Source: Caballeronia sp. dw_276 (GTDB taxonomy: Bacteria > Pseudomonadota > Gammaproteobacteria > Burkholderiales > Burkholderiaceae). Taken from it: DNA of 64,000 bases. Positions 36,099 through 45,356 of the stretch are shown in pieces; the stretch's first letter is position 1; each line of letters opens with the position of its first letter. Position numbers and translations under genes: made by a program. The notes beneath the pieces are model-generated. The model was given only the letters and a program-made list of their open reading frames with translations. It had not been told where the DNA came from and did not search any database. Location: NCBI RefSeq assembly GCF_018449635.1, contig NZ_JAAVUV010000013.1, forward strand, positions 62,001 to 126,000, given 5' to 3'.

Positions 36099-37132
36099 CG
36101 TCGCCCAGACGCGCTACGGAGCCCCTCGTAGCCGCTCACGTGCCCCGTGACCACCCCGTGGTTACGAGAGATTATTCGCTGTTCACAATCGCAATCAATG
36201 ACATGGTCGATCGCATCGCGGGTTGGCTAGACGATCAGATCGACGGCGCAACCATCTTCGGGCCGTCGAGGTTCGGCAAATCAAGCGCTGTTGATCACTG
36301 GCTCCAGCGTCTGCTATCAGAACGCCACGGCGGATACGTGCCATTGGTTATCTGGAGTCACACTGATTCGGGCAGCAGTCAGGCCGTTGGCCGCTTCTAC
36401 GCGCACTTGCTCGAGGCGAGCGGTCACCGGCTCGCCTCGGCACGACGCAATCCGCTCGAAAGACAAATCATGCTCGTCGAACGCTGGATTGAACTTGCGG
36501 CGCAAGGCGGAGGCCGCTTTCTTGTTCTCGTCATCGACGAAGCGCAGGGTATGAGTCAGCGCGAGTGGTTATGGCTCGTCGAGCTTCACAGTCTTCTTGA
36601 GAAGCAGCGTGTGCGTTTGTGTGTATTTTCGATTGCTTCGTTGCAATTCTTCGATGAACCACTTGGCATGGCACTCGCAGGCGGCGCTCACGTGGCCGCA
36701 CGCTTCATGCTCGCATCGGAATGCTTTCACGGTGTGCGAAGTACTGACGAGCTTGCCTATGTCATGCGTGGCTATGACGACGGTAGTGAATGGCCTGCGG
36801 GCTCAGGCCGCTCATTCACGGCAGGCTTGGCGCCGCGCCCTTGGGCCGGAGGATTTCGGATGGAGCATCAGGCCGACAGGCTCATGCACGCGATGAACGA
36901 AACACTTCCTTCGCATTATGCCGGTCCGATGGATTTTCCGATGAAGACGGTAGCGCAAGCGTGTCGCCATGTTCTTCTTCACGTCGCCAGTGGAGGAGAT
37001 GTCGAGATAGGGACCTCCCCCGAAGCGTGGCGCTTGGCCGTTGAGAACTGTGGGCACCGCACACTGATGGCCCTCGTGTCAGCGACTGCGGCTCTTCGCG
37101 GCGCAAGTCGCCGGGAGGCGAGTCATGCCTGA
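36092..37132 (+). CDS. tniB: TniB/TnsC-like AAA ATPase
   Basis: A 346-residue AAA+ ATPase with Walker A in FGPSRFGKSSAVDHW and Walker B in FLVLVIDEAQGMSQ. In Tn7-like elements the TnsC/TniB ATPase assembles on target DNA and links the target selector to the DDE transposase. It overlaps tniA by 7 bases at its start and tniQ by 8 bases at its end, so the three genes form one translation unit. Confidence 0.9.
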   Translation: MVTSPRRATEPLVAAHVPRDHPVVTRDYSLFTIAINDMVDRIAGWLDDQIDGATIFGPSRFGKSSAVDHWLQRLLSERHGGYVPLVIWSHTDSGSSQAVGRFYAHLLEASGHRLASARRNPLERQIMLVERWIELAAQGGGRFLVLVIDEAQGMSQREWLWLVELHSLLEKQRVRLCVFSIASLQFFDEPLGMALAGGAHVAARFMLASECFHGVRSTDELAYVMRGYDDGSEWPAGSGRSFTAGLAPRPWAGGFRMEHQADRLMHAMNETLPSHYAGPMDFPMKTVAQACRHVLLHVASGGDVEIGTSPEAWRLAVENCGHRTLMALVSATAALRGASRREASHA

Positions 37133-39008
37133 AGGCCGTCTTACCTGGCATCGTGGCAGTATTTTGCCGTACGCATCGTTGTGGCACACAGTTCTGCGAG
37201 CATGCGCGCTTAACGCGCTCCACCCTGCTGACCTGCCAACCACCAGCGCGCGTCCAACTCGAACGGTGGATTTACTCGATATCCAGGCCAGCAAGATCGA
37301 TGTCGCGGCGCTCGCTCGCGCACTGGGCGAGCCGCCAAGTGCCTTTGACTGGTCGACACTTGATGCACTGCCGGCTGCGCTGCGGGTAGCGCTCGCCGTA
37401 CCGCAACCACGCGTGTGCCTTGCCTGTATGGCGTCAGGCTACCATTCAGCGCTGTTTTCCGTCGCACTGCTCGACGCGTGCCCGATTCATCACATCCCGC
37501 TTGTCGGTCGCTGCCACTGCGGTGCGCCGTTTAACGCCACGCTCCGCTCCGTTGCAGACTTCGGAACGGCAGGAAGTTGTCAGTGTGGACGGTTACACTT
37601 TTTTACGCACGAGACCTGTCGTCAACCAACGATAACAGCTGATATGACGCAGGCGCTCATTCCTATCGTGGCATGGCTACACTCTTTATCGCGACTTATC
37701 CGACCGTCGCGACTGGACGAAGCCCTGTCCCAACATCTTACTGGCAGTCTCGAGTGGCTGGTCACCACCGCGCAATCCCTTGGAGTCGCATATCCCACAT
37801 GCCTGAGACATACCTTGTCTACGGCCGCTAATACTGAGACCGTTGTGTATGGCGGTCCGTCTAAGGCGGTACCGCGCCGGGGTCGTCCACCGCCAGTTGA
37901 CGTTGAACCGAACAGCAGATCGTCACTTCGGCAAACGGAGCCTGCCTTTGACGTGTACCGCGCGCTCACGCGTCATATACGACGGCACGTCGCACCCGAC
38001 GGCGATTTATGGGTATCCCGCTTCATGCGCTCGTGCGACCCAATTGAGATCGGCGAACTCATTTGCAATAGTGGCGACGCACAGAAAGCATTTGTCGCCA
38101 TGCTTTGGGCTCGCTCGATTGAACCGGGCGTTGAACGACGTCGCTGGCCGTACCGACTTCCCTCAACCGGATTGACCATCTCGCTCGCTCAGACGGTGGC
38201 AACCGATTGTCAACTCCACGGCGCCGACAACGTCGGCAACAGGACACGGTATTGGTTGGCATGTCATGCAGCGCACGTGAGCCTCGCTGCGCGCTGGCGC
38301 GACGCTCAAGCGCGTACTAATGCTGCTGCCTACTTAAGACTTGCAAGATGGGGCAACGGATCGCCCGAGACGTCATGGTCTGACAGTGTATGGCTCGCTC
38401 GCGTCACACCTCTCACCGTGCGATTTGCAGCGCCAAACTTTGCTACTTGGTCCGCGGCGCCACGAGCCAGCAAAGCAACGCGGACGGCCTTGCATGCCGC
38501 TCATGAACTGACGCGACGTGTTGCGATGCTCACTGGCAATCGTGGCGCTTGCCTGACTTGGTCAGATGGTAAAGGTTGGCACGTCACGGAATCAATTGCG
38601 CCAGCGAACGCTGATGTACGTAGGCGACGTCTGCTAGGTTGGAAAGATGGGCGCCCGTGGTTCTGGATTTATCAGTCGACCGATAACCGCTTCGTTGCCA
38701 AATGGGACCGTGCACCGCTGCAGGCGCTCGGCGCCACTCAGCGCGATGCAATCGCTGCTCTGCGGCGTAGCGCAATCGACTATCAACGCATATGTCACAT
38801 TACCTTGCCAATTGCCTCACAGGTATCGATTGTCTCGCCAGAGCCGATAGAGATGCGGTCAACCGCGCACTACCGCTTTTCGATAAGCGCCGCCGGGTGT
38901 ACCGAAGGCTTCTGGACGCAAGCGAGAATCCTCGCTGAAGCGGCCCAAAAGTTCCGGCGTGAAAGAGCATCTTGGCAGCTCAACGAAAAGGAGCAAAATG
39001 ACAAGTAG
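37125..39008 (+). CDS. tniQ: TniQ/TnsD-like target-selection protein
   Basis: A 627-residue protein whose N-terminal part has the TniQ zinc-ribbon pattern: CLACMASGYHSALF, DACPIHHIPLVGRCHCG, then CQCGRLHFF. Long TniQ/TnsD proteins read a specific attachment sequence and recruit the TniB ATPase. The long C-terminal region here suggests a sequence-specific DNA binder rather than the short TniQ of CRISPR-associated transposons. The preferred target is unknown; flanking bases at 33880-33897 and 39132 onward are the places to look. Confidence 0.87.
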   Translation: MPEGRLTWHRGSILPYASLWHTVLRACALNALHPADLPTTSARPTRTVDLLDIQASKIDVAALARALGEPPSAFDWSTLDALPAALRVALAVPQPRVCLACMASGYHSALFSVALLDACPIHHIPLVGRCHCGAPFNATLRSVADFGTAGSCQCGRLHFFTHETCRQPTITADMTQALIPIVAWLHSLSRLIRPSRLDEALSQHLTGSLEWLVTTAQSLGVAYPTCLRHTLSTAANTETVVYGGPSKAVPRRGRPPPVDVEPNSRSSLRQTEPAFDVYRALTRHIRRHVAPDGDLWVSRFMRSCDPIEIGELICNSGDAQKAFVAMLWARSIEPGVERRRWPYRLPSTGLTISLAQTVATDCQLHGADNVGNRTRYWLACHAAHVSLAARWRDAQARTNAAAYLRLARWGNGSPETSWSDSVWLARVTPLTVRFAAPNFATWSAAPRASKATRTALHAAHELTRRVAMLTGNRGACLTWSDGKGWHVTESIAPANADVRRRRLLGWKDGRPWFWIYQSTDNRFVAKWDRAPLQALGATQRDAIAALRRSAIDYQRICHITLPIASQVSIVSPEPIEMRSTAHYRFSISAAGCTEGFWTQARILAEAAQKFRRERASWQLNEKEQNDK

Positions 39009-39090
39009 ATCGGTTCGGGGGCTTAAAAAAATAATGGAGCGGTCGCTACGAACCGCTGAATAAAGCGATCCGCCCGTTTGCAAGCGAGTA

Positions 39091-39131
39091 GAACCAACTT
39101 TAGTTGAAATTTAGGACCAACTTTAGTTGTG
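39091..39131 (-). repeat. Right-end transposase-binding repeats
   Basis: Two closely spaced inverted copies relative to the left end: GAACCAACTTTAGTTG (39091-39106) and GGACCAACTTTAGTTGTG (39114-39131). They lie between tniQ and the tyrosine recombinase gene, which places that recombinase outside the transposon. Confidence 0.75.
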
Positions 39132-39229
39132 TGAACGGCGAAAAATACGAAGAAAAATGATCAAGTTCAGTGATATTAAGATAACTATCCTTATCCTCAT
39201 AGCCGTTTCTTTGCGCTAAACTCGTGCTT

Positions 39230-40930
39230 ATGGAAACGAATGAACCATTGATATGCCCCCAATTATCGGGACAAATTATCGATTTGCCCGGTGACGACGC
39301 ACTTGCCGCCTTGCGATGCTGGTATGAAGGTGTGCCCACACGTGAGGCCGTCGTTCGTTACCTTCCTCATCGGCTCACCCACGGCACATCCGCACGAGAT
39401 GTCCTCAGTGAGATCCGGCGCCAGCTCGTACGCTGTGCCCTCGCCCGCCACCGCGACGACCTTGTCAAACTCTTCGATCACCGCACGGCCGAATGCGTCA
39501 AACACGCACGGCTTGTTGCCAAGGGCATCGAGGCCCTCCGGGTCGCAACTGTGGCGACACCTTCGATCACTGACGACATTGCCCGCTGGTTGCCGCCTCG
39601 CGCTGTCCACGCGCTTCACGCTCACGGCATCACGACGCTCGCCGAACTCACGCTTCGCATTCCACGCCGCAAGCAATGGTGGACAGCCATCCCCAAGCTC
39701 GGGCAAGCCAGCGCCAAACAGATTGAAGCATTCTTCGCCGCTCACCCGGCGCTCACCGATCGCGCCCGCGCATTAATCGAGTCCACGGCGTCGCCCATCG
39801 TGGTTCCGTGGGAGAACGTGCGACTCCCGCACGAAATCGACGGATCATGTGGCGTCTTCAGAGCGCCGCGAGGAAGCTGCGCGCTCGACGCGAACAACGA
39901 CTACGACGCGGTGCAAACGTGGTTGTCGCTGCACGAGTCGCCCTCGACGCAACGAGCGTACCGGAAAGAAGCCGAGCGCCTCATCCTCTGGGCGATCGTC
40001 GAACGAGGCCGGGCGCTCTCTTCCCTGACCACCGAAGATGCGATTGCGTATCGCGCATTCTTGCGCCGGCCCACACCTCGTGATCGATGGGTCGGTCCAA
40101 CGCGCGCGCGTACGTCATCAGAGTGGCGGCCCTTCACGGGCAACCTCGCGCCGCGCTCGGTGGCCTATTCGCTGATGGTGCTGGGCGCGCTGTACCGATG
40201 GCTGATCGAGCAACGGTATGTGTTGGCGAACCCGTTTTCCGGCGTCAAGGTGAAGGGTACAGAGCGCGCCGCGCTCGATGCGTCGCACGCATTCACCGAA
40301 GGTGAATGGCAATTGTTGCGGACCATTGCCGACGGGCTCGAATGGTCGTATGGCTGGAAAACTGCAGCGGCCCAGCGACTGCGCTTTGTGCTGGATTTTG
40401 GATATGCCACGGGGTTGCGCGCAAGCGAGCTCGTGAACGTGACGCTAAAAGACATCCGCACCGATGCACAGGGAGATCATTGGGTCGAACTCGTCGGCAA
40501 GGGCCAGAAAGCGGGGAAAGTCGCTCTGCCACCCCTTGCTCGCAGGGCGCTCGAACGCTACTTGGTGGAACGCGGCTTGCCCGTCTCGCCAGAGCGCTGG
40601 ACGCCTGGAACTGCGTTGATTGCTGGTCTGAATGAAAGCGATCGTCAAGGGCTGAGCACCGTGCGGCTGTGGGCGATTACGAAACGGTTTTTTGAGAAGA
40701 CAGCAACCCTGATCGAGGCGGAGAAACCAGCGTTTGCGGTGAAGCTGCGGCTGGCCGGCCCCCACTGGATGCGACACACGCACGCGACCCATGCGCTCAC
40801 ACGCGGCGCGCAACTGACCTCCGTTCGGGATAATCTGCGTCATGCGTCGATAACGACGACGTCGACCTATTTGCACAGCGACGAGGTTGAACGAGCTCGA
40901 CAGTTTCGGGATGCATTTAAGGCGGCCTAG
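39230..40930 (+). CDS. Tyrosine recombinase (phage-integrase family)
   Basis: A 566-residue recombinase. A long N-terminal part contains a helix-hairpin-helix-like stretch (IPKLGQASAKQIEAFFAAHP). A core-binding region (SLHESPSTQRAYRKEAERL) and the catalytic domain follow. Catalytic residues are Arg about 397 (TGLRASELVNV), HxxR about 512-515 (HWMRHTHAT), a His in LRHASITTTSTYLH and the nucleophile Tyr about 547. It would carry out integration/excision of a genomic island. A GTG at 39224 is an alternative start. It probably belongs to the accessory island to the right rather than to the TniABQ element. Confidence 0.88.
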   Translation: METNEPLICPQLSGQIIDLPGDDALAALRCWYEGVPTREAVVRYLPHRLTHGTSARDVLSEIRRQLVRCALARHRDDLVKLFDHRTAECVKHARLVAKGIEALRVATVATPSITDDIARWLPPRAVHALHAHGITTLAELTLRIPRRKQWWTAIPKLGQASAKQIEAFFAAHPALTDRARALIESTASPIVVPWENVRLPHEIDGSCGVFRAPRGSCALDANNDYDAVQTWLSLHESPSTQRAYRKEAERLILWAIVERGRALSSLTTEDAIAYRAFLRRPTPRDRWVGPTRARTSSEWRPFTGNLAPRSVAYSLMVLGALYRWLIEQRYVLANPFSGVKVKGTERAALDASHAFTEGEWQLLRTIADGLEWSYGWKTAAAQRLRFVLDFGYATGLRASELVNVTLKDIRTDAQGDHWVELVGKGQKAGKVALPPLARRALERYLVERGLPVSPERWTPGTALIAGLNESDRQGLSTVRLWAITKRFFEKTATLIEAEKPAFAVKLRLAGPHWMRHTHATHALTRGAQLTSVRDNLRHASITTTSTYLHSDEVERARQFRDAFKAA

Positions 40931-40964
40931 TCCGCTTCACTCCACTTCGACGCCTACCCAATTT

Positions 40965-41462
40965 ATGCCGCTCAACCCACAGTCTTCACTCGTCCGGCTC
41001 TTTAATGCGCCCGTCAAGTCAGGTGTGCTCATTTGGATCGGCGTGCGGCCCGAGCGGCGTTTGGCCATTTGCCCGGTCGACGAAGCCGTCTTGGACACGC
41101 ACGTCGGGCTGGAAGGCGATCACTACAGTCGCGATTCGGGAAAACGGCAAGTCACGCTCATCCAGGCTGAGAGTCTCGTGGCCATCGCAAGTCACCTTGG
41201 GCTTGAGACGGTCGCGCCAGAAATGCTCCGTCGCAATCTGGTGACGCGCGGCATTAATCTGTTCGCGTTGAAAGGCCGCAAGTTCCGCATCGGTGATGCG
41301 GTGCTGGGGATGACATGCGAGTGTCATCCCTGCTCGCGCCTTGAGGAAACGCTTGGCGTTGGAGGATATAACGCCACGCGAGGTTTTGGGGGTATAACGG
41401 CAAAGGTGCTTGCGCGGGGCCGCATCGGTGTAGACGACGCCATTGTGCGCATCGACGAGTGA
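40965..41462 (+). CDS. MOSC-domain protein
   Basis: A 165-residue protein with MOSC signatures: LEGDHYSRDSGKRQVTLIQ, LRRNLVTRGINL, and the conserved Cys in ECHPCSRLEETLG. MOSC proteins bind molybdenum cofactor or transfer sulfur, as in molybdenum cofactor sulfurase C-termini and YiiM-like detoxifiers. The start is chosen at MPLNPQS; codons upstream in frame overlap the recombinase gene. Its place between a recombinase and non-coding DNA suggests island cargo. Confidence 0.85.
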   Translation: MPLNPQSSLVRLFNAPVKSGVLIWIGVRPERRLAICPVDEAVLDTHVGLEGDHYSRDSGKRQVTLIQAESLVAIASHLGLETVAPEMLRRNLVTRGINLFALKGRKFRIGDAVLGMTCECHPCSRLEETLGVGGYNATRGFGGITAKVLARGRIGVDDAIVRIDE

Positions 41463-42015
41463 TCCCCCAACCGCTCGCTCGGAGTGGCGTACTCGCGCTC
41501 ATCGAGCTGTTTGCAAGCAACGTCGAAGGGAAAAGACAATTTTCGATTTGCTCTCGGGCTCAGCACTCCGAGACGTGAGAGCCCTTCTCCGGCTCTTGTT
41601 TAGCCCGACCGCATTGCCAGCTCTTTGATGACAAATCGCCGCTGCCGGCACGTCCAATGTTCTCTGATGCAGATGCCATTCGACGAGACCGTTAGTAGAG
41701 TTTTTAGCCCGGCTTGTGCAACCCGTTTCTATGATTGGCCGTGAACGACCCCTATGCAGACCATTAGAGGTAACGTGGAGCTAAGCTGCGCGGCAGTTTG
41801 CGCAACACCGCTTGAACGCCGGTTAAAATTTTTCGCACGCGCTGAATGGTGACTCCCGACCGAGGAATGCTCGTATTTCACGTAGTCCCATGTGCCAAGA
41901 TTGGTTCTAGCTTGAAACAAACTTCGAAAGTGCACTTCGAAATCACGCTTAAATGTCTTTGGACTAACTTGTGAACTAAGCCAAGCCGCTTTGCGGCGTC
42001 GGCTTGAATATTCTG
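41463..42015. other. Intergenic region, no gene seen
   Basis: About 550 bases between convergent genes, with composition shifting from GC-rich to AT-richer toward the right. Short frames lack recognisable content. It may mark a junction of two island segments. Confidence 0.5.
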
Positions 42016-42354
42016 TTAGACGTCACGATTTAGGAAGTCCTGGACGCGTGCTGTTGGCGTCGAATTAGCACTAAGGCCTTTTTCGAATTCAAAGATGGCG
42101 CTCATCCACTTTGAATAAGCTGCATCATCAAATCGGTCTGCGGTCATGCTCTCAGCACCTTCTATGGCAAAGAATAGTTCTTTCGTTTTGGCCATAACTA
42201 CCTCGTCAGGAAGACTTGAGTCCGCTTCGATGAAAGGATTCTTAGAGTAATCCTTGAAAATCTTTGCTTGTTTTAACTTTCGAGATAAGTAATAGCAAAC
42301 CGATCTAGCTTTGGTGGAAGAAAGACCGAGTAGATAATTTTCGATGATATTCAT
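42016..42354 (-). CDS. Unknown small protein, second gene of a two-gene operon
   Basis: A 112-residue, largely helical and charged protein (MNIIENYLLGLSSTKARSVC at the start). No family was recognised. It begins 2 bases after the stop of the upstream gene, so the two are translated together. Base composition and codon use are more AT-rich than in the catabolic genes to the left, in keeping with acquisition from another host. A two-gene unit of unknown proteins next to a recombinase, on the edge of a defence-type island, is a common layout for toxin-antitoxin or antiviral modules; that is only a suggestion here. Confidence 0.7.
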   Translation of the reverse strand: MNIIENYLLGLSSTKARSVCYYLSRKLKQAKIFKDYSKNPFIEADSSLPDEVVMAKTKELFFAIEGAESMTADRFDDAAYSKWMSAIFEFEKGLSANSTPTARVQDFLNRDV

Positions 42355-42356
42355 TG

Positions 42357-42854
42357 CTAGTCAATCCTAATAATGTCGAACGCAGATTGAGGGAGATCAC
42401 TAACTATGCATTCATAAGACATTGGGTTTGCTTTATCCTTGACTTCCACCTTCTTGTAGGACGCGATGGCATTTTGTCGTGGAATAACGCACAGCAGTGG
42501 GCGAAACTGCTGGGGCAGCGCAAGATCGCTAATTTGGATAATGTCTTGCAAATCTTCGTCCGTGATGAGACCTCTAGCTCTCATTGATTCAGCCCCTTTC
42601 TTTACTCCTAGACGAATGAGGGGAATCTTATTCGCGTGACGATCTGAGCCAACAATCTCATTCTTCAACGTATTGTAGATTTCAAGAGGAGATGAACTTG
42701 GGGGAACCGTGAAATGCGGCGATTGATAGTTAGAGCCAAAGTATGGCGTGCACCATAGATAATGCCTGCCACCATAAAATTGTGCGTTAATATTGAAAGC
42801 AAGCTCTGACATCGTCGAGTAAAGGACGGGATTGGTAATTTTGTTTAGATCCAT
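42357..42854 (-). CDS. Unknown protein, first gene of a two-gene operon
   Basis: A 165-residue protein with no family recognised. Distinct segments are ELAFNINAQFYGGRHYLWCT, PPSSSPLEIYNTLKNEI and FRPLLCVIPR, the last resembling a buried beta strand. The sequence reads as a well-formed globular protein. No signal peptide or membrane segment is seen. It overlaps nothing upstream; the 50 bases before the ATG are AT-rich and could hold a promoter. It is probably coupled to the 112-residue protein behind it. Confidence 0.72.
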   Translation of the reverse strand: MDLNKITNPVLYSTMSELAFNINAQFYGGRHYLWCTPYFGSNYQSPHFTVPPSSSPLEIYNTLKNEIVGSDRHANKIPLIRLGVKKGAESMRARGLITDEDLQDIIQISDLALPQQFRPLLCVIPRQNAIASYKKVEVKDKANPMSYECIVSDLPQSAFDIIRID

Positions 42855-44597
42855 TGCTCAGTCCTCTCCCGGATGTTTTTCGTATGAAGATAAATAGACA
42901 CCCTAATTGGTGGAAAACCATCATGCAAATGATGTCATTGTTCATGAAATTTAGACGCCTTTTTTATTGAAATCAGACACTTGTGCGACTTTAGCACGCC
43001 ATAACAGAAAACTACAAACATGCCTTCGCGCATGGCTGAGCCCGTATCATCAGACGTCCGCTTCTGGCCGAACCCGGGCCGACGGCGAGCGCATCAAATC
43101 AACCCTCAATAGACAGTCGCTTGCGGATCTCGAGTGTCCAAACCAAATCCCGAAACAGCCCCTCCAAGAGAAGCAGAATTTGCCATTTGACGGTCGTACA
43201 GCTTAGCAAACGCGATTGATTGAGTCTCTTTTGCCGAGCTGTTCCGCAGTCGAAACGAATATCTCTTCTTATTCATAGTTTAGTATGCTAGTTGATTCTT
43301 TTAGTTGAAGCTCAACAATGTTGAGGTCTGGGCGAGTTGATTCATCGCAAGTCAATTTATTGATTACCAATGCGCGAAACTGACGTATATACTGACGAGT
43401 CTTTGCCGTATAAAAGGTAGTGTAGAGATCTACATATACGAGTGACTTATCGTGGGCCAGATATCCAGATTAGTCGAGTATTGTCTCATCCAGGGCGCGG
43501 TCGTAGGCTTGAAAAAGTAAGAAATTTCCGAGAGAAAGCTTTTTATGATGAAACCGTCATGCGCAATTCTGCTTCTTAGTGTGTTGATGGGTTCATACCA
43601 TTCAGACGCAATCTCGTTTCCGGTTATCAGGCGGTAGCTCTCGAATTTGATCTTGAAATGATAACGCCTTGATTGCTTTGCTGCTCGTTTTAGATCACAA
43701 AGTTTTAAATATCTGATAGCCAGTTTAAAATATTAAATTTATTAAATAAAAAAATATTTAACAGAATTTGTGCAGAGGGTAGTAAGGTCCAAAAATTATT
43801 TGTTGCTTAATATGTAAATATGAAGTTTGAGCTTGTATAACATTTATTGTGCACCTGTAAAGTTTACGAAAATTTGCCGACAGATTTTTAATCATCCAGT
43901 CTAATTCTTTGTCGTTTCATTTTTAGATTGGTAGCGACCAGACGAAATCATTCACGGGATCTATCAACGATTTTTCTTAAACATCGCATCGCTTCGGCCA
44001 TGACAGCCAGTCTGCAGTTGCACTGGATGACCGAAGTGAAACGCACAGCAGCCGTCGCCTGCGGGCCGACCTACTGCCTCGATACACCGGAGTACGGTAA
44101 GGTCCTTGCGCAAAGGATAGCGGCATCAAAGGCGGATGCCTCCCCGAATCGCCTGATTGCGCTTTACGACTAGCTAGACCACTGCGAAGCGTCGCTGACG
44201 ACTAGTCTCACTGGGTTCAGCATCCTGTGCAGAACAAAGGACGGCGCGCCGATGGTCGATGCGTGGAGCGCCGAGAACGAAAGCAATGACGCCAAGCTCG
44301 TCAAGGCCGGCGATCTGACCGCATGCTATGTCATTCTTTCGCGGCGGGCATTTGGCTGCTGCGGAAGCCGTCGCTTCGATCAGCGGCCCGATTACGATCG
44401 GCAACTCGACCTCAACAAGAACGGCGCGCTGCCGTGTTCGGAGTGATGCGAGTTTTACCTCGCTGTGCATTGAACGCCTTTCTTGGTCATGCTTCTTTGA
44501 CAAAGACGAACATGTCCGCCTCAAGGACAAGCGGGATACGTCGACGCTTCTATATGTGAGAATGTCCTTTATCACTTATAGAAGAGGGGGCGAGCCG
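42855..44597. other. AT-rich accessory stretch, mostly non-coding
   Basis: Very AT-rich around 43680-43930, unlike the rest of the window. Short frames on the plus strand (42967-43206 and 43928-44173) show no family signals. The only coding-like sequence is the minus-strand remnant listed at 43430-43738. The stretch looks like a graveyard of decayed island genes. Confidence 0.5.
43430..43738 (-). pseudogene. C-terminal remnant of a HEPN-like protein
   Basis: On the minus strand a frame of about 100 codons without a start codon has protein-like composition. It contains YHFKIKFESYRLITGNEI and then SEWYEPINTLRSRIAHDGFI. The Arg and His of TLRSRIAHD are spaced as in the Rx4-6H motif of HEPN ribonuclease or nucleotidyltransferase-partner domains. 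It ends at a TAG (43430-43432). A stop codon precedes it at the N-terminal side, so it is probably a 3' fragment of a lost gene. The family assignment rests on this short motif. Confidence 0.35.
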
Positions 44598-45356
44598 ATG
44601 ATCGAACCACCAACTCAGATTCCTGATGTCGAGGTGTTGCTCGCGCTCGAGCCCGAAGAACTGGACGGCAAGATGCTGCTTTTGTTGCGCGCTCGGGACG
44701 AACACTGGACGTTCAACGTCGGGGCGCTGCGCAGGGAGCTGTGGGACCAACACGCAGCGTTGGTCGGTCGCCCGCAATATCCTCAAAACCGCCGTCAGGA
44801 AGTGGACCTGCCGATCGCGGAGGCGCTGGCCTGGCTTGAGGCGCAGGCGCTGATCGTCCCGGCGGAAGGTTTCAACGGCCAGAACGGATTCCGTCACCGG
44901 AGCCGCTGCGGGCGGCGCTTCGAAAATGAAGCTGCATTTATCGACTACCGGACCGCGCGCCTGCTCCCGAAAGACCTGCTGCATCCGGTGATAGCCACGG
45001 AGGCTTGGCTGTCCTTCATGCGCGGCGCGTATCCGACCAAGGTGTTCGAAGCGATGCGGGCGGTTGAGATTGCGGTGAGGGACGCTGCTGGTTTTCCGGC
45101 AGCAGATCACGGGATCCCGATGATCCGGAGAGCTTTTGCCACGAATACTGGCCCCCTGACAGATGGAACCAAGGATGCAGGCGAACAGGAAGCACTGTCG
45201 GCCCTCTTTGCAGGGGCGATTGGCTCGTACAAAAATACGCACTCACATCGCAACGTGCCGATCGATACGCCGCGCGAAGCGGTCGAAATGATCGTGCTGG
45301 GGAGTCAACTACTTGGCATCGTCGACGCACGGGCTGCGGCGAGGCAAGCCGCATGA
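44598..45356 (+). CDS. TIGR02391-type (Ymh-like) protein
   Basis: A 252-residue protein. Its second half has the family pattern: LHPVIATEAWLSFMRG, VFEAMRAVEIAVRDAAGF, MIRRAFATNTGPLTD, then ALFAGAIGSYKNTHSHRNV and a final LLGIVDAR. Members are widespread in accessory regions and the YKNTHSHR part recalls HEPN-like helical domains. The biochemical role is unknown. The start at 44598 follows a purine-rich sequence; an in-frame ATG at 44562 is possible. Its stop overlaps the start of the broken integrase (ATGA). Confidence 0.8.
   Translation: MIEPPTQIPDVEVLLALEPEELDGKMLLLLRARDEHWTFNVGALRRELWDQHAALVGRPQYPQNRRQEVDLPIAEALAWLEAQALIVPAEGFNGQNGFRHRSRCGRRFENEAAFIDYRTARLLPKDLLHPVIATEAWLSFMRGAYPTKVFEAMRAVEIAVRDAAGFPAADHGIPMIRRAFATNTGPLTDGTKDAGEQEALSALFAGAIGSYKNTHSHRNVPIDTPREAVEMIVLGSQLLGIVDARAAARQAA

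Larger units (their letters stand above)
33898..39131. mobile_element. Tn7/Tn5053-like transposon carrying only tniA, tniB and tniQ
   Basis: Three overlapping genes of the TniA-TniB-TniQ type are bracketed by copies of the motif CAACTAAAGTTGGTCC in opposite orientation: four on the left (33898-34061) and two on the right (39091-39131). Multiple transposase-binding sites at each end, unequal in number, are typical of Tn7-like elements. Outermost 12 bases on both sides are CACAACTAAAGT. No cargo gene and no resolvase lie inside. No matching target duplication was found, so the exact tips are provisional. Confidence 0.75.

Noticed and set aside
33880..39150. Target-site duplication around the TniABQ transposon
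   Set aside because: Bases left of 33898 and right of 39131 do not match for any 3-8 base length tried by eye, so none is claimed.
43285..43315. TTTTAGTTGAAGC as a possible further right end of the TniABQ transposon
   Set aside because: Only about ten bases match the repeat, the GGTCC part is missing and it stands alone in AT-rich DNA.
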